Assembly (NCBI RefSeq): GCF_963678865.1
Contig: NZ_OY787459.1
Coordinates: 1,702,501 to 1,766,500 of the forward strand
DNA: 64,000 bases
Source of the DNA: Maridesulfovibrio sp.
GTDB taxonomy: Bacteria; Desulfobacterota; Desulfovibrionia; Desulfovibrionales; Desulfovibrionaceae
Direction: 5' to 3'
Each line of letters begins with the position of its first letter. The stretch's first letter is position 1. Shown one piece after another: positions 17,148 to 27,116 of the stretch. The position numbers and the translations under genes are program-made. The notes under the pieces are model-generated. The model saw only the letters and a list, made by a program, of their open reading frames with translations. It made no database searches and was not told the DNA's origin.

Positions 17148-17810
17148 ATGACAGAAGAAAAAATAGAAGTAGGCGTTATCGGTCTTGGTAAATTCGGTCT
17201 TGAACTGGCTTTGAATCTTCGCAAGCTGGGTCATAATGTTGTTGGCATTGATTCCAGCGAAGAAAAGGTCAAGGCAGCCAAGCCATACATCGCGCAAGTT
17301 TTCCAAGCGGACGGAACAGACCAGAAAACTCTGGAACAGCTGAGCTTTCAGGATTTCAACTACGTGGTTGTTTCAACCGGCGATTCACTGGAGGCAAGCG
17401 TTCTGGTGGTCCTCAATCTGCAGGAAATCGGAGTCAACAAAATCTGGGTCAAAGCAATAAGTGTCGCACATAAAAAAATCCTCAATAAAATGGGCGTGGA
17501 TTATGTTGTATTCCCTGAACATTTCGCGGCCAAACAGCTGGCGCACAAGCTTGCCACTCCGGGGATGGTTGAGTACCTGTCCATGGGTAACGACATCCTG
17601 ATAAAAGAACGACAGGTCGCGGACTGGGCCGGAAAAAACCTCATAGACCTGAACCTGACCAACAATTATCAGGTGCAGGTAATTGCCATCCGCAAAAACG
17701 GTTCCGAAGAATTGAATTTCGTACCCAAGGCCAATGAACCGCTTGATGAAAATGATGTGTTGATCATGATCGGTTCCCGGGAACACCTATTGAAACTACC
17801 GAAACCTTAA
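17148..17810 (+). CDS. ktrA: Potassium channel regulatory subunit, TrkA/KtrA family
   Basis: A cytosolic 220-residue RCK protein. The nucleotide-binding Rossmann fold has VGVIGLGKFGLELALNL, the acidic VGIDSSEE and FQADGTDQKTL. The C-terminal TrkA-C part covers about residues 135-220 (WAGKNLIDLNLTNNYQVQVIAIRKNG...DENDVLIMIGS). One RCK module of this size is KtrA rather than the double-length TrkA. It gates KtrB in response to ATP/ADP or NAD(H) in known systems. GGAGG precedes the ATG. Its stop overlaps the stop of the convergent TPR gene by three bases. Confidence 0.92.
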   Translation: MTEEKIEVGVIGLGKFGLELALNLRKLGHNVVGIDSSEEKVKAAKPYIAQVFQADGTDQKTLEQLSFQDFNYVVVSTGDSLEASVLVVLNLQEIGVNKIWVKAISVAHKKILNKMGVDYVVFPEHFAAKQLAHKLATPGMVEYLSMGNDILIKERQVADWAGKNLIDLNLTNNYQVQVIAIRKNGSEELNFVPKANEPLDENDVLIMIGSREHLLKLPKP

Positions 17811-18790
17811 AAATCAGCATCAACATTGTAGATATCTTTTTCTATTTCCTTCATCTGCATATCCTCTTCCTCAAGGGCAATCATACGGTCACGTATTTCA
17901 TGGGTCTTTTCAATGGCATCATCAAGTTCCACCCCGGCTGCGACCTGCATCTTGCGCAATAGATTGAGGATGTCGCTACGCAGGGTATCGCCGTTCTCGC
18001 CGCCCCCCATTTCGCGGAGCATGGTTTCATCTTCTTCGGTCTTTTTGATCAGGTAACGACAGAATTTCTGAGCTTCCTGAACCCCGCGATTCTTTTCAAG
18101 ACACATGGTCAGATATCGGAAACAGTTCTCCCAGTCCCCGGACTCATAGTGGGTACGCGCGATGTTGAAAAATAAATTTTCATCGCTACTGTCAAGATCG
18201 ACACCGCGGTTGTAGTACTGCAGGGCCTCGCGATACATGCCGTTTTTGCGCATGGATATACCGAAATCATTGAACATATGCTTATGCTCGGTGGCAAAAG
18301 CTGACTTGAGCTGAAGAACTTTTGCAAACACTTCCTGCGCCCGCTCCACATCCCCTTTCTCAAGGTAAGTCATACCCAGCCCGAAAGTAGCCCGGACATT
18401 CTTCTCGTCAACAGCCAGCGCGTCTGCATATTCCATTTCCGCGCTGTAAAGTTCGCCCTGTTCCCGGTGGGATTCCCCCCGGCTCAACCGGGCATCCTGC
18501 TGTTCCATGGCCGGGCGCACATGTTGCTGGTAGTAATCAAGTTCAAGGGTATAATGCGCTGCAAATTCACCACTGCCGATAATACGGGGATCACCCGTAG
18601 GGACCCGATGTTCATTCAGGAGCAGCAATTCAAAACTGTCATCATCCACCTTTGTAGCCAGCCAGTATTTCTTGCCCTTTATTCTATGCGAGTCAGACCG
18701 CAAGGAAACGACTGTCACAAGAGCTGATTCCTCTTCGGTTTCCTGCTCGGCAGGAGGAGTATAGTCAAAGAATGATGAATCTCCGCTCAT
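17807..18790 (-). CDS. Tetratricopeptide-repeat protein
   Basis: A 327-residue cytoplasmic protein with no signal peptide. An N-terminal beta-rich part (residues 20-95, VTVVSLRSDSHRIKGKKYWLA) precedes at least three TPR units at about residues 105-230 (AEMEYADALAVDEKNVRATFGLGMTYLEKGD; REALQYYNRGVDLDSSDENLFFNIARTHYESGD) and a charged helical tail. TPRs mediate protein contacts; the partner is unknown. GGAGG precedes the start. The gene is convergent with ktrA, with no terminator between them. Confidence 0.8.
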   Translation of the reverse strand: MSGDSSFFDYTPPAEQETEEESALVTVVSLRSDSHRIKGKKYWLATKVDDDSFELLLLNEHRVPTGDPRIIGSGEFAAHYTLELDYYQQHVRPAMEQQDARLSRGESHREQGELYSAEMEYADALAVDEKNVRATFGLGMTYLEKGDVERAQEVFAKVLQLKSAFATEHKHMFNDFGISMRKNGMYREALQYYNRGVDLDSSDENLFFNIARTHYESGDWENCFRYLTMCLEKNRGVQEAQKFCRYLIKKTEEDETMLREMGGGENGDTLRSDILNLLRKMQVAAGVELDDAIEKTHEIRDRMIALEEEDMQMKEIEKDIYNVDADF

Positions 18791-18966
18791 TGTTTAAGCC
18801 TCCGGTGATCCTGCATAAAGAGGATCGGAGTTGGAATATGTTCAGACCCCTCACATAAATCCTATCGGCATTCTACCCCTTCCGGTATAGATTACCTATC
18901 TCCTAAATAAAGTTGTATCTTTCTTCATCTGGAACTTCTAAAAAAAATTAGCTAATCTTATTCTTG

Positions 18967-19770
18967 ATGAAAGCATACCGTTCAATTTTAATATTAATCA
19001 CCGCCGTCTTTATATTACACTTTTCCCGGCTGGAAAGCTATGCCCGGGAGAAACAAGCCACGCCGATTATCAAGGCCAGGCTTATTAACCAGTACCCGCA
19101 CGACGAGATGGCATTTACACAGGGGTTTCTCTATCATGCCGGTTTTTTATATGAAAGCACGGGCAAACACGGAAGATCTTCCCTGCGCAAGGTCGAGCTT
19201 GAAAACGGCATAGTCCGCACTCTGGTAAAAAATGAGGAAAAAATTTTCAGTGAAGGCATCTGTTACCTGAATAATGAAATATACCAGCTAACATGGCGTT
19301 CCGGTAAATGTCACGTATATGATGCCGCATCCCTTGCCCGCACAAGAATCTTCAAATACAACGGGCAGGGATGGGGCCTGACCAGCGATGGTAATTTTAT
19401 TTACCAAAGCAACGGTTCTTCGGTGATCACCTTCAGGGACCCATACGATTTTGCGCGAATTAAAAGATTGAGGGTTACTGATGGCATTGCCAACATCCAC
19501 AGATTAAATGAACTTGAATACGTAAACGGGCTTATTTTCAGCAATATCTGGAAAAAAGACCGTATAGCAGCGATCAACCCCAAGAATGGAAAAGTAAAAT
19601 TCTGGATTGATATATCAGCCCTGCGCCCCCTTGCCGGGGAAAAAGCCGAAGCAGCAAACGGCATTGCCTGGGATGCCGAAAAAAAACGACTTTTCGTGAC
19701 CGGAAAATTCTGGAACAAGGTTTTTGAAATTGAACTACCCACACTTGCAGACAAGACCGCCTCAAACTGA
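18967..19770 (+). CDS. Glutaminyl-peptide cyclotransferase (bacterial/plant type)
   Basis: A predicted 267-residue exported enzyme; residues 4-26 form a signal sequence or anchor. The mature part is a five-bladed propeller of the Glu_cyclase_2 family, with AFTQGFLYHAGFLYESTGKHGRSSLRKVEL, LTWRSGKCHVYD, GQGWGLTSDG and LNELEYVNGLIFSNIWKKDRIAAINP. It would turn N-terminal Gln of exported peptides into pyroglutamate. The start is ATG 18967, with a TTG just before it and no clear ribosome site. The next gene overlaps its 3' end. Confidence 0.85.
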   Translation: MKAYRSILILITAVFILHFSRLESYAREKQATPIIKARLINQYPHDEMAFTQGFLYHAGFLYESTGKHGRSSLRKVELENGIVRTLVKNEEKIFSEGICYLNNEIYQLTWRSGKCHVYDAASLARTRIFKYNGQGWGLTSDGNFIYQSNGSSVITFRDPYDFARIKRLRVTDGIANIHRLNELEYVNGLIFSNIWKKDRIAAINPKNGKVKFWIDISALRPLAGEKAEAANGIAWDAEKKRLFVTGKFWNKVFEIELPTLADKTASN

Positions 19771-22700
19771 TCAATTGACTCTATCACTGGGCATTTGTGC
19801 CGGAGCATCATCCATCAGCATGGTACTGACGGACAATGACCGCGGACAAATTAAAATCCTCAAATCAATTTCACTGAACCATGAAGGAAATCCGGCACAG
19901 ACCGCAATCAGAGGGCTGCGTGAACTGGGAGTTCCTCAGGGAACACCCACAGCAGTTACCGGGCGCAAATTCCGCCACCTGCTCGCTCTGCCCACCATTT
20001 CCGAACCGCAGGCTCTTGAAACTGCGCTGACCCATGACAATTTTATTAAAGAAGGCTACCGCACCGTGCTCAGCGCAGGCGGTGAGACTTTTATGGCCTA
20101 CCTGCTTGATGCCGACGGCAAGGTGGCAACCGTCCATACCGGAAACAAATGCGCATCCGGTACCGGTGAGTTTCTGGCACAGCAACTTGGCCGCATGGGT
20201 CTTACTTTAGACAAAATGTCTGCCATGCAGGAATGTGAGCCGCATAAAGTTTCCGGGCGCTGTTCCGTATTCTGTAAAAGTGATTGCACCCACGCACTGA
20301 ACAAGGGAATAAAAAAAGAAGCAGTTGTGGCCGGACTGGCCCGTATGATGGCAGGAAAATGCATTGAACTGCTGCGCAAACTGCCTTCCGAAAAAGTGGC
20401 CCTGATCGGCAATTGTTCACAGAACAAATTCATGGTCAATGAATTGCGCCGGGAAATACCTGACCTGCTTCTTCCGGAACACGGCCATTGTTTCGAAGCA
20501 CTTGGAGCGGCAATCTGGGCCCAGACGAACGGCAATCCTCTGCCGGAAGACTTCAGCACCATCATCCGCAAGGGCGATACGGCTTTCACCTTTCTGCCCC
20601 CGCTAAAAGAGTTCACAGCTTCCGTAAAATTTTACGAATCAACAGAAGCTGAATTCATACCCGGCAACAGACTGGCCCTCGGCCTTGATGTGGGCTCGAC
20701 CACAACCAAAGGGATACTGCTGGATCTGGACCGGACCGAAATCGTAGCCGCCTGCTATCTGCGTACGGACGGAGATCCCATCGGAGCTTCACGTAAAGTG
20801 TATGCTGATCTGGCTGCACAAGTTCCTGCCGGAACCACCGCCGAAGTCATGGGTGTAACCGGATCAGGACGCAACATCGCAGGGCTGCATGCGGGAACTG
20901 AAGGGATCATTAATGAAATTACCGCCCACGCCACAGCTGCAGTGCATTACGATCCGCAAGTTGACACAATTTTCGAAATCGGCGGGCAGGATGCCAAATA
21001 CACATGGCTGAAAAATTCCGTTCCCTGCGACTACGCCATGAACGAAGCCTGCAGTGCCGGAACCGGATCTTTCCTTGAGGAGAGCGCCAAGGAAACTCTG
21101 GGAATTGAAGTGACCGATATTGCCGGGATAGCATTTAAAGGCCGGAAACCACCTAATTTCAACGACCAGTGTGCGGCTTTCATCGGCTCAGACCTCAAGC
21201 TTGCCGCGCAGGAAGGCGTCCCCCTTGAGGATATGGTCGCCGGGCTGGTCTACTCCGTCTGCATCAACTACTCCAACCGGGTAAAAGGCAACCGCACCGT
21301 GGGGCAGAAAATTTTCATGCAGGGCGGGGTCTGTTACAATAAGGCTGTCCCCACAGCCATGGCGGCGCTCACCGGACAGGACATCATAGTACCTCCTCAT
21401 CCGGGGTTGACCGGGGCCTTTGGCGTGGCTCTTGAAGCAGCTAAACGGTCCGAACAGGGCAGTATCGCCAAAGGGGAATTCACTCCGGCAGAACTCGCTG
21501 AACGTGAAGTAAACTACAAATCTCCCTTCATCTGTAACGGGGCCGGTAGGAATTGTGATCTTGGTTGTTCAATTGCCCGTATTGAAGTTAAGGGGAAGAT
21601 CTTTCCCTTCGGCGGCATATGCAACCGTTTTGATAATTCAAAGGCGGCAACAAAAAACAAACCGGCTGAAGATCTCGTACTCTGGCGTGAAAAAAGGGTT
21701 TTCCGGGACCTGACCGAACCGGTTGAGGGTCAACCGGTGATCGGCATGAACCGCTCCCTGCTGATGAATACATGGTTTCCGCTTTTTAATACCTTTTTCA
21801 CAAAAATGGGTTTCGGGGTCCGATTACCGGCTAAAATTGATCCCGATGCCATAGAACAGAAAGGCGCGCCATTCTGCCATCCGGTAGAACTTGCTCACGG
21901 CGGGCTAGGCGAACTGCTGAAACTTGAGACCGACCATATTTTCCTGCCCCATCTGCGCTCCATGCCGCTCAAAAGCGGCGACCGTTCCTGCACCTGCGTG
22001 CTGGTTCAGGGCGAACCTTACTACTTGCGCTCCGCCTTCCCGGAGCTGGAAGAACGTTCCCTGCTGACCCCGCTCATCCACATGCAGGACGGAGAAGAAA
22101 AACTGCGCAAGTCCCTGCTCCAGACAGCGGCAAAGCTGCACGTTGGTGTTGAGCAGGCGGTGGATGCATTTGATGAGGCCGTTGTCGAACAGGAAAAATT
22201 CTTTACCGACCTGCGCCGCAAGGGCGAGAGCTTCATTTCCGGTCTGGATAAGGAAAGCAGGCCGGGAATGGTGCTTTTCGGCAGACCTTATAATGCATTC
22301 AGTTCATGGGGCAATAAATCGATCCCTGCCAAATTCGCCACCCGAGGTGTAAGCATTATCCCCTGCGACATGCTCCCGCGCAGCGAAAAATGCGGCGAAG
22401 ATCTGAATATGTACTGGGCCACCGGGGAACAGATCATGGACTCAGCGAAACTGGTTTCAGATTACCCCGCACTCTTCGGTACCTACATAACCAATTTCTC
22501 CTGCGGGCCGGACTCCTTTCTGCTCAGCCATTTCCGAAAGATCATGGGCCGCAAACCTTCGCTGACCCTTGAACTGGACAGTCACACCGCGGATGCCGGA
22601 ATCGAAACCCGCATTGAAGCATTTCTCGATATCGTGGACGGATTCAGCCGTCTGGAAGAACCGGAAGAAACAAACGCTTCCCTCTTCCGTCCGGCCCGTT

Positions 22701-23992
22701 GCCAAGTACGCAATGGGATTACCGGGATCACCGATTCCAAAGGGGAATGGCATGCGGTCAATTCCCCCGAAGTTACCCTGCTTATTCCCAGCCTCGGCGA
22801 GATAAGTACCGACTTTTTGGCTGCATCCATGCAGCGGGACAACATCCGCTACAAGGTGCTGGGACATGCCAGCGAAGCAGCTTTAAAAATGGGCCGCAAC
22901 AATTCATCATGCAAGGAATGCCTGCCCCTGCAATTGACCGCCGGGGCATTGCTTGAATATTTGGAAAACCGTCCTAAAAACGAAATGGCCCTTTTCCTGA
23001 TGCCTAAAGCCAAAGGTCCCTGCCGCTTCGGTCAGTATTCCGTATTCATGAACGACCTCATCGAACGGCTGGAAATCCCGAATCTTGCTATCTTCGCGCC
23101 CAGTTCCACTGACGGTTACGGAGGATTGAGCACCGCTGTAACCCTTGGCATGTGGCAGGGTATTGTCACAGGGTCCATTCTGGAAGATATTCACGCCACC
23201 ATCTCAACTGCTGCCCAGAACAAAGGTGCATCCCTGAAACTTTTCTGGAAGGTCAGGCAGGATTTACTGGACTCGATGGCTAGCTGGAAAGAGTTTTCCA
23301 CTGCCCTGCGAAAGGCAGCCTGCGATCTTTCCACCATCAAGCTGGAGAAACCCGTTCATGAATACCCGGTCATATCCCTGCTGGGGGAAATATACGTACG
23401 TCATGATCCACTGGCCCGGCGCAGCCTGCCGGAACGTCTGACCGAACAGGGGTTCATCGTCCGCGTGGCCCCGGTACTGGAATGGATGAAATATACCGAC
23501 TGGCTCAACCGCAACAATATTGAAGGTAAAGCCGGACTCAAAACCATGCTCACCCAAGGCGTGAAATCATACTTTGAACGACGCATACGGCGCATTCTGT
23601 CAAAAAGCGACCTGCTCCACTATCCCGCTCCGAATGTGCGTAAAGTAGTAAACTGCGGTAAACCGCACATTTCTGAACAGCTTACCGGTGAAGCAATCCT
23701 CACTGTGGGCGCGTCCCTGCATGAAATCATGTCTCCATCCTGCGGGGTTATCTCCATCGGGCCCTTCGGGTGCATGCCCTCACGGGTTGCCGAAGCTGTG
23801 CTGAGTGAAAAATTCAGGGCAATTTCAGCCGGGGAGAAAGCAACTTCCCTGCTGAATGAAGACGAACGCCTGCCTTTCCTTGCCATTGAAACAGACGGAA
23901 ATCCCTTTCCTCAACTTATTGAAGCCCGTCTGGAAGCTTTCTGCCTGCAGGCCAGAAGGTTGCATGCCCGAATGCTTTCCTATCGGGGTTAA
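19724..23992 (+). CDS. Giant acyl-CoA dehydratase activase-like protein (BcrAD/HgdC + DUF2229)
   Basis: A 1422-residue cytosolic protein. Two ASKHA ATPase domains occur in tandem: residues ~18-270 (NKCASGTGEFLAQQ, GRCSVFCKSDC) and ~335-590 (LGLDVGSTTTKG, GGQDAKYTW, NEACSAGTGSFLEE, DQCAAFIGSD). The paired Cys motifs are the 4Fe-4S ligands of HgdC/BcrA activases. A DUF2229 region (~600-960) and an HgdB-like C-terminal region with more cysteines (SSCKECLP, PSCGVISIGPFGCMPSR) follow. Relatives are widespread in anaerobes, with no settled function; a role in ATP-driven low-potential electron transfer is inferred. The start is uncertain: TTG 19724 (after AAGG) overlaps the cyclase gene, and TTG 19775 is the alternative. 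Confidence 0.85.
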   Translation: MKLNYPHLQTRPPQTDQLTLSLGICAGASSISMVLTDNDRGQIKILKSISLNHEGNPAQTAIRGLRELGVPQGTPTAVTGRKFRHLLALPTISEPQALETALTHDNFIKEGYRTVLSAGGETFMAYLLDADGKVATVHTGNKCASGTGEFLAQQLGRMGLTLDKMSAMQECEPHKVSGRCSVFCKSDCTHALNKGIKKEAVVAGLARMMAGKCIELLRKLPSEKVALIGNCSQNKFMVNELRREIPDLLLPEHGHCFEALGAAIWAQTNGNPLPEDFSTIIRKGDTAFTFLPPLKEFTASVKFYESTEAEFIPGNRLALGLDVGSTTTKGILLDLDRTEIVAACYLRTDGDPIGASRKVYADLAAQVPAGTTAEVMGVTGSGRNIAGLHAGTEGIINEITAHATAAVHYDPQVDTIFEIGGQDAKYTWLKNSVPCDYAMNEACSAGTGSFLEESAKETLGIEVTDIAGIAFKGRKPPNFNDQCAAFIGSDLKLAAQEGVPLEDMVAGLVYSVCINYSNRVKGNRTVGQKIFMQGGVCYNKAVPTAMAALTGQDIIVPPHPGLTGAFGVALEAAKRSEQGSIAKGEFTPAELAEREVNYKSPFICNGAGRNCDLGCSIARIEVKGKIFPFGGICNRFDNSKAATKNKPAEDLVLWREKRVFRDLTEPVEGQPVIGMNRSLLMNTWFPLFNTFFTKMGFGVRLPAKIDPDAIEQKGAPFCHPVELAHGGLGELLKLETDHIFLPHLRSMPLKSGDRSCTCVLVQGEPYYLRSAFPELEERSLLTPLIHMQDGEEKLRKSLLQTAAKLHVGVEQAVDAFDEAVVEQEKFFTDLRRKGESFISGLDKESRPGMVLFGRPYNAFSSWGNKSIPAKFATRGVSIIPCDMLPRSEKCGEDLNMYWATGEQIMDSAKLVSDYPALFGTYITNFSCGPDSFLLSHFRKIMGRKPSLTLELDSHTADAGIETRIEAFLDIVDGFSRLEEPEETNASLFRPARCQVRNGITGITDSKGEWHAVNSPEVTLLIPSLGEISTDFLAASMQRDNIRYKVLGHASEAALKMGRNNSSCKECLPLQLTAGALLEYLENRPKNEMALFLMPKAKGPCRFGQYSVFMNDLIERLEIPNLAIFAPSSTDGYGGLSTAVTLGMWQGIVTGSILEDIHATISTAAQNKGASLKLFWKVRQDLLDSMASWKEFSTALRKAACDLSTIKLEKPVHEYPVISLLGEIYVRHDPLARRSLPERLTEQGFIVRVAPVLEWMKYTDWLNRNNIEGKAGLKTMLTQGVKSYFERRIRRILSKSDLLHYPAPNVRKVVNCGKPHISEQLTGEAILTVGASLHEIMSPSCGVISIGPFGCMPSRVAEAVLSEKFRAISAGEKATSLLNEDERLPFLAIETDGNPFPQLIEARLEAFCLQARRLHARMLSYRG

Positions 23993-24096
23993 TCCTTAAT
24001 TAATGCTGACTTAGTTCTTCTTGATATAGCACAATCCATTATGATACCACCTCTCAGGATGGAATGAAGCGGAAACGCTTCCTTGGGGAGGATAAG

Positions 24097-26334
24097 TTGA
24101 GTAGAAGATTTATTGGGCTGGGCCTTTTAATCCTGCTGTTTACGATCTGCGGGTGCAGGGCAACACGATCCATAAAAACAAATATTAAAGAAGCTGTAAT
24201 TTCATCAGCTCCGGAAGATAGATTTGCCAGATCAGTGGATAGCAACGAGCTATCCCAAGCCGAACGGATATGGATCGACAATCGGGATTATTTTCTGGAA
24301 AAACCCAAGGCTCTGGAAGAAATAACTAAAGCGGCCTCAAACCTAAAAAAAAGCTACAAGCCCAAAATATCTGCGGCCACCACTAATGTCCTTTCCATCC
24401 ACTGGCCTGAAAAATCCGCAAAGTGGACCCTGATCCGCCTTAAGCTGGACAATGCCCGTGACCTTGTGGATGAAATTGAATCCTGCACAATCCTAAGCGA
24501 CCTCGGCCAGATTCCCCCCGGATTGGCAAAGCTGAAAAATAAGCTTCACGAAAAAGAAAATATAATCCGCTCCGATGCCCGGCCACAGTTTAAAAAATAT
24601 CCTTTGCAGACCGGACCGAACTTTTTTTCCATCTACCCCGTAAAATTGGACGAGGAAAAATTCCTCCAGTCTCAAGCCGCCCTGCTGGAACGCACTGTTG
24701 GCTCTGCCACCGGCGAAGGCGTACCACACATGATCAAGGAATACGGAGATGTTATCCCGGCCAAGACCATGCGCAATATGGAAGGGCAATACTTCCGGAA
24801 TCTGCTCAAAAAAGAATCTCAAGGCAGGGCCCCAACCTTCCGTACGGTAATCAGAACCATGAAAAAAGCCCAGAAAATGGGTTTCCCAGTCACAGAAGTA
24901 CCGAATTGCAAGATAGCCTTTGTGCGGGTTACCAGCAAAAGCCTGATGGCAGAGCACGGCATTGAATTCGGACTGGGATTTGATGTGGACCTGCCCATGG
25001 ATACGGAAACACTTGAAAAAACGTCCATGTTTAATGCCAACACAGCTAAGGACGCAGACGTTGTCATTCTAATCAACGAAGTCGTATCCAGGATTGACCG
25101 CAAGACTTTCCGGCCCAAGTCATACCGCAGTAGATATATCACCGGATACCATGAGGGGTACAACCATGCATACGATCAAGCCCAGTTACGGCTGGAACAA
25201 CTAAAGCTGAAACGGCAGGAACTTAACAACCGCAATAACTACCACATTCTGGGCTGGTTCGGTGCTAATGACATAACCTCCGCCGCACATCAGGCTGCAA
25301 TCGAAGAACAGAAATACGACGAAGCCGTGGCCAACGCCACCAACATTCCCCAAATGATAGATAAACCTATCTACGCCAAGTACGGCTATCGGGTTGTGCC
25401 AATCAGGACTACCAAGATTGCTTCTGTGCAATATATAATTATTGACCGCAAATCCCGAACCTACTTCACTGACTTCTTTGATATTGCTCAGGAAAAAAAT
25501 TTCAAAATAGCTTATGGTGTAGATCCCGACGATCCGGACAGACTAGCCCTGACCAAGCGTTTCAATACGGACAAAGAAGTTAGGGAATGGGAAAAAAAGG
25601 TTGTTCCCATCCGCCTTTCAGACATGCTCAACCATTACTTGGAGCATCAGGAAAAAGACAAAAAATACCGCAATATGGCCCGGATTCAGAAAACAATCAT
25701 GAACAACCGGAATAAGGCTCTTGCGGCATTCTACAGCGATAAATACGAGTCCGACACCGGAAATGATCCACGTTTTGATTCTACAGTTATGGTCTGGCGA
25801 CCGGACCGCATGGCACACGGCAGCGGCTTCTTTGTAACCAGCAACATCATCCTCACGAACCATCATGTGGTGGAAGGCGACAGTTTTGTAGAAATAAGAA
25901 TGCATAACAATCAGGAAGCATTCGGCAAAGTAATGGCCTTTGATCTTTACAGGGACCTTGCACTGGTAAAAATAAATGCCCACGGAAAACCTGTTCGCTT
26001 CTACACAAAAAACACCCTTCCTGCCGGGGTTACCCTTGAGGCTATCGGAGGCCCCGCAGAATTTCCCTTCACCATTACACGGGGAATTTTCAGTGCCTAT
26101 AGAAAAAGGTACAGCCACCACCTGCCGTCAAGGGATATTCAGATACGCTACATCCAGACCGATGCAGCCATCAACCCCGGCAACTCCGGCGGCCCATTGT
26201 TTTACAAAAACAAAGTGGTCGGCGTTAATTCATGTAAAATTGCCAACCAGGAAGTCGACAATCTCGCCTTTGCTGTCCATTACGCTGAAGTAATAGAATT
26301 TCTTGAGCAATACGGCATTAAATACCGCAAATAA
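24097..26334 (+). CDS. Trypsin-like serine protease lipoprotein with novel N-terminal region
   Basis: A 745-residue predicted lipoprotein. The chosen start is TTG 24097, five bases after GGGGAGG and directly before a lipoprotein signal ending ICGC; ATG 24064 adds a charged 11-residue leader. Residues ~30-540 match nothing I know and are Lys/Arg-rich with helical stretches (YDQAQLRLEQLKLKRQELNN). Residues ~560-745 are a chymotrypsin-fold protease: His590 (ILTNHHVVEG), Asp620 (YRDLALVKI), Ser697 (AINPGNSGGPLF). No PDZ domain is present, unlike DegP/HtrA. A TraT-like lipoprotein gene starts 12 bases downstream. Confidence 0.85.
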   Translation: MSRRFIGLGLLILLFTICGCRATRSIKTNIKEAVISSAPEDRFARSVDSNELSQAERIWIDNRDYFLEKPKALEEITKAASNLKKSYKPKISAATTNVLSIHWPEKSAKWTLIRLKLDNARDLVDEIESCTILSDLGQIPPGLAKLKNKLHEKENIIRSDARPQFKKYPLQTGPNFFSIYPVKLDEEKFLQSQAALLERTVGSATGEGVPHMIKEYGDVIPAKTMRNMEGQYFRNLLKKESQGRAPTFRTVIRTMKKAQKMGFPVTEVPNCKIAFVRVTSKSLMAEHGIEFGLGFDVDLPMDTETLEKTSMFNANTAKDADVVILINEVVSRIDRKTFRPKSYRSRYITGYHEGYNHAYDQAQLRLEQLKLKRQELNNRNNYHILGWFGANDITSAAHQAAIEEQKYDEAVANATNIPQMIDKPIYAKYGYRVVPIRTTKIASVQYIIIDRKSRTYFTDFFDIAQEKNFKIAYGVDPDDPDRLALTKRFNTDKEVREWEKKVVPIRLSDMLNHYLEHQEKDKKYRNMARIQKTIMNNRNKALAAFYSDKYESDTGNDPRFDSTVMVWRPDRMAHGSGFFVTSNIILTNHHVVEGDSFVEIRMHNNQEAFGKVMAFDLYRDLALVKINAHGKPVRFYTKNTLPAGVTLEAIGGPAEFPFTITRGIFSAYRKRYSHHLPSRDIQIRYIQTDAAINPGNSGGPLFYKNKVVGVNSCKIANQEVDNLAFAVHYAEVIEFLEQYGIKYRK

Positions 26335-26345
26335 GGAGCCTGAAA

Positions 26346-27089
26346 TTGAACCAAAAAAGAATTCTCGTCATTACCGCAGCGGTAATGCTCGCGGCACTGG
26401 TACTTATAAGCGGGTGCCGAAGCAAGCAGCGCATGGGCATGGTCCGCGACCAGAAAACCGGGCTGCTTTACGGCTCTATGACCAGTGGTAATTTTATGCT
26501 CGACCCTTCCCAGTTTGATACCCCGGTATTAAAGCTGACTATCCGCAACACTTCCGGTGACCCGGCGGTAAATCTCAAGGCCCTGCGCAAAACCATAGAA
26601 GAATCCTATATTTCCAAGGGCTACAAGGTTGTAAAAAATGGAAGGTACTCCATGCATCTGGATATCAATCTGCGTTATTCCGGCCAGATTTCGCAGAATA
26701 TGGTCGATGAGATCAGCCTCTGGGGTGGCACTGGCGGTGCTTACATGGGAGCACAACTGGGGCAGAACCTGAACTCCATTGTGCTTGGTTCCGCGTCTGG
26801 AGCAGCCCTCGGAGCCATCATCGGGCAATACATGACACAGGATACTTACATAATGGTCGCGGATGTAATCCTTGGAATCGTGGATAAATATGCCAAGAAA
26901 CGTAAAGCCATCGTCCAATTCGATGACACCCAGATAAAATGGGAGGATGAGAATGACGGATTCATTTCCTACCGTTCCCGCGAACGTTTGCAACTTGCGG
27001 TCTATGCCGGAGGGGACAACACCCCGCAAAGCAGAATCGTACGCGGGGTGACACTTAGATTTAAAAGGATTTTGCAGGATATAATCTAA
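26346..27089 (+). CDS. TraT-family outer-membrane lipoprotein
   Basis: A 247-residue lipoprotein beginning at TTG 26346 after AAGGAG, with a type II signal ending LISGC. It has the TraT complement-resistance family pattern: SMTSGNFMLDPS, LTIRNTSGDPAVNLKALRKTIEESYISKGYKVV, a Gly/Ala-rich hydrophobic middle (GASGAALGAIIGQY type), and DVILGIVDKYAKKRKAIVQF. In plasmids TraT gives surface exclusion and serum resistance; the chromosomal role here is unknown. It lies 12 bases after the lipoprotein protease and is probably co-transcribed with it. A terminator follows. Confidence 0.85.
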   Translation: MNQKRILVITAAVMLAALVLISGCRSKQRMGMVRDQKTGLLYGSMTSGNFMLDPSQFDTPVLKLTIRNTSGDPAVNLKALRKTIEESYISKGYKVVKNGRYSMHLDINLRYSGQISQNMVDEISLWGGTGGAYMGAQLGQNLNSIVLGSASGAALGAIIGQYMTQDTYIMVADVILGIVDKYAKKRKAIVQFDDTQIKWEDENDGFISYRSRERLQLAVYAGGDNTPQSRIVRGVTLRFKRILQDII

Positions 27090-27116
27090 CAGATCCCATC
27101 ACCAACCTGTTTTTAT

